A DNA stretch of 64,000 bases, from the NCBI GenBank assembly GCA_020249775.1, contig JADCFA010000018.1, positions 124,001 to 188,000 on the forward strand, written 5' to 3'. The first letter of the stretch is position 1; every line of letters starts with the position of its first letter. The position numbers and the translations under genes are program-made. Below, piece after piece: positions 62,854 through 64,000 of this stretch. The notes under the pieces were generated by a model. That model searched no databases, was not told the origin of the DNA, and was given only the letters and a program-made list of their open reading frames with translations. The DNA is from Roseomonas sp. (GTDB taxonomy: Bacteria; Pseudomonadota; Alphaproteobacteria; Acetobacterales; Acetobacteraceae).

Positions 62854-63585
62854 ATGGAACAGAATGATGCCATAATGGAAGCGCGGCGGTTGATCCGCGC
62901 GGGGCGGGCGGCGAGCCTCGCCACCGGGCAGGCCGGCCAGCCCTTCGCCAGCCTGGTCACGCCGGCCAGCGCGCCGGATCTCTCGCCGCTCATGCTGCTA
63001 TCCTCGCTTTCGGAACATACGCGGCATTTGCAGGCCGATCCGCGCTGCGCCCTGCTGATCACCGGCGCGCCAACCGGCCCCAATCCGCAAACCGCTCCCC
63101 GCGTGACCGTGACCGGGATGGCGGAGCTTGTGCCGGCGGATCAGGTGGCAGCACTCAAGGCGCGCTGGCTTGCCGTGCATCCCTATGCCGCGCTTTACGC
63201 CGATTTCGGGGATTTCGCGCTCTGGCGCGTCACCATTGGCGGCGCCTTGCTGGTGGGCGGCTTTGCCCGGGCAGTGCGGCTCAAGGCCAGCGCGCTGGCG
63301 CCAGAAGAAGCTACGGTTGCGGCCGTGGCGGCGGCCGAGGCCGAGATCATCGCCCATGTGAACCAGGACCATCCCGATGCGGTCGCTGCCATCGCGACCG
63401 GGCTTTTGGGCGGCACCCCCGGCCCCTGGCGACTGGTGACGGTGGACCCGGATGGCTGCGATATTTCGGATGGTGAGGCATCCCGCCGTCTTGCCTTCTC
63501 CGCGCCGGTGGGCGATGCGAATGCCGTGCGTATGGCGCTGATCAGCGCGGCGCGGGAAGGGCGGGCGGCCTCAGCTACCCCCTGA
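62854..63585 (+). CDS. HugZ-like pyridoxamine-phosphate-oxidase-fold protein
   Basis: A 243-residue protein with an N-terminal split-barrel domain (ASLATGQAGQPFASLV, LLSSLSEHTRHLQADPRCALL) and a C-terminal DUF2470 domain (VNQDHPDAVAAIATG). HugZ/ChuZ members bind or degrade heme. GGAGAAGG precedes the ATG. It is divergent from chvI and in the same direction as pckA. Confidence 0.85.
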   Translation: MEQNDAIMEARRLIRAGRAASLATGQAGQPFASLVTPASAPDLSPLMLLSSLSEHTRHLQADPRCALLITGAPTGPNPQTAPRVTVTGMAELVPADQVAALKARWLAVHPYAALYADFGDFALWRVTIGGALLVGGFARAVRLKASALAPEEATVAAVAAAEAEIIAHVNQDHPDAVAAIATGLLGGTPGPWRLVTVDPDGCDISDGEASRRLAFSAPVGDANAVRMALISAAREGRAASATP

Positions 63586-63615
63586 ACCTGCCGCAATTCT
63601 GCCGCGAGCGGCCCT

Positions 63616-63651
63616 GATAGAGCGCGCGTAAGCCGCCCGCGCGGCACTATC
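63616..63651 (+). terminator. Hairpin between the HugZ-like gene and pckA
   Basis: GATAG (63616-63620)/CTATC (63647-63651) with GCGCG-rich inner pairing, a stem containing bulges and no clear T-tract. It could be a partial terminator or the leader hairpin of pckA. Confidence 0.35.
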
Positions 63652-63679
63652 GTAGGTTGGTTGGAGGGGTGTCCTTTAC

Positions 63680-64000
63680 ATGAGTCTTGCTGCTAACGCC
63701 TTGGCTGGTACCGGCGTGACCGGGGCCGAAACCATTCATGCGAACCTCACCCCGCCTGCGCTGATTGCCCATGCGCTGCGCCGCAATGAAGGCCGGCTTT
63801 CCGCCGATGGCGCCTTCATTGCCGTAACGGGCACCCATACCGGCCGTTCCGTGCAGGACAAGTTTGTGGTGGAAGACCCCGAAACCCGCGCCGATATCTG
63901 GTGGGGCAAGGTCAATCAGCCCATGGCGCCGGAACGCTTCGCAGGCCTTGTTGCGCGCGTGCGCGGCTGGCTCGGCGCCAAGCCCGAATTGTTCACGCAG
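63680..64000 (+). CDS. pckA: Phosphoenolpyruvate carboxykinase (ATP), N-terminal part
   Basis: Reading from the ATG at 63680 gives 107 residues up to the window edge. They include NLTPPALIAHALRRNEG, FIAVTGTHTGRS and a DKF segment typical of ATP-dependent PEP carboxykinase. The enzyme converts oxaloacetate to PEP in gluconeogenesis. GGAGGGG precedes the ATG. In rhizobia pckA adjoins chvI in the same way. The catalytic and P-loop parts lie outside the window. Confidence 0.93.
   Translation, partial: MSLAANALAGTGVTGAETIHANLTPPALIAHALRRNEGRLSADGAFIAVTGTHTGRSVQDKFVVEDPETRADIWWGKVNQPMAPERFAGLVARVRGWLGAKPELFTQ

Noticed and set aside
1-64000. CRISPR arrays, tRNA and rRNA genes
   Set aside because: I saw no regularly spaced repeats and no tRNA or rRNA signatures on either strand. 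A covariance search was not possible.

Overview
The window looks like chromosome from a high-GC alphaproteobacterium of the Rhodospirillales, most likely Acetobacteraceae (Roseomonas-like). The evidence is gene order and content: miaB-phoH-ybeY-corC-lnt followed by a PraR/PhrR-type HTH gene, trxB followed by an LsrB/VtlR-type LysR gene, ChvI next to pckA, the alphaproteobacterial flagellin-flbT-flaF set, and four TctC/Bug-type substrate-binding proteins plus two MmgE/PrpD proteins. No tRNA, rRNA, CRISPR array or intact transposase was seen.

Layout. 1-7.9 kb: a partial response regulator and a patatin lipoprotein, then the miaB-phoH-ybeY-corC-lnt operon and an XRE regulator. 7.9-8.3 kb: two palindromic repeats and an IS1182-like transposase remnant, where metK/trmB would often be expected. 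8.5-11.4 kb: an acyltransferase and a znuCB zinc importer. 11.5-18.7 kb: catabolic accessory genes, including a divergent pair of operons that each end in an MmgE/PrpD gene. 18.7-35 kb: galU, a ferric-reductase-like protein, a cysteine-desulfurase-like enzyme, a Zn alcohol dehydrogenase, SDR, yicC, gmk, transporters, polA, a zf-CHCC protein, hydrolases, a GMC oxidoreductase and an Asp/Glu racemase-like protein.

35.1-41.8 kb: a visibly more A/T-rich insertion that splits a JmjC/cupin gene. It carries Gfo/Idh dehydrogenase, DegT aminotransferase, ATP-grasp, glycosyltransferase and FkbM methyltransferase genes. It is bounded by a 157-bp direct repeat of the 5' end of the cupin gene, whose copies differ almost only at synonymous sites. 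The gene set suggests a surface-glycan decoration cassette.

41.6-52 kb: the intact cupin gene, small exported proteins, LutA, SirB1, hemW, cspA, an Ldh-type dehydrogenase, a MetX-like hydrolase and efp. 52-55.5 kb: two 278-residue flagellins with flbT and flaF. 55.5-64 kb: cytochrome b561, DUF429-like, Lrp, trxB-lysR, a candidate AbcR (alpha-r15/suhB) small RNA, tandem Bug receptors, chvI, a HugZ-like protein and the start of pckA.

The most interesting items are the cassette in the split cupin gene, the LysR-AbcR-Bug receptor neighbourhood, a family of AGAGC...GCTCT palindromes, and two enzymes (an SDR and a racemase) that lack their family catalytic residues.
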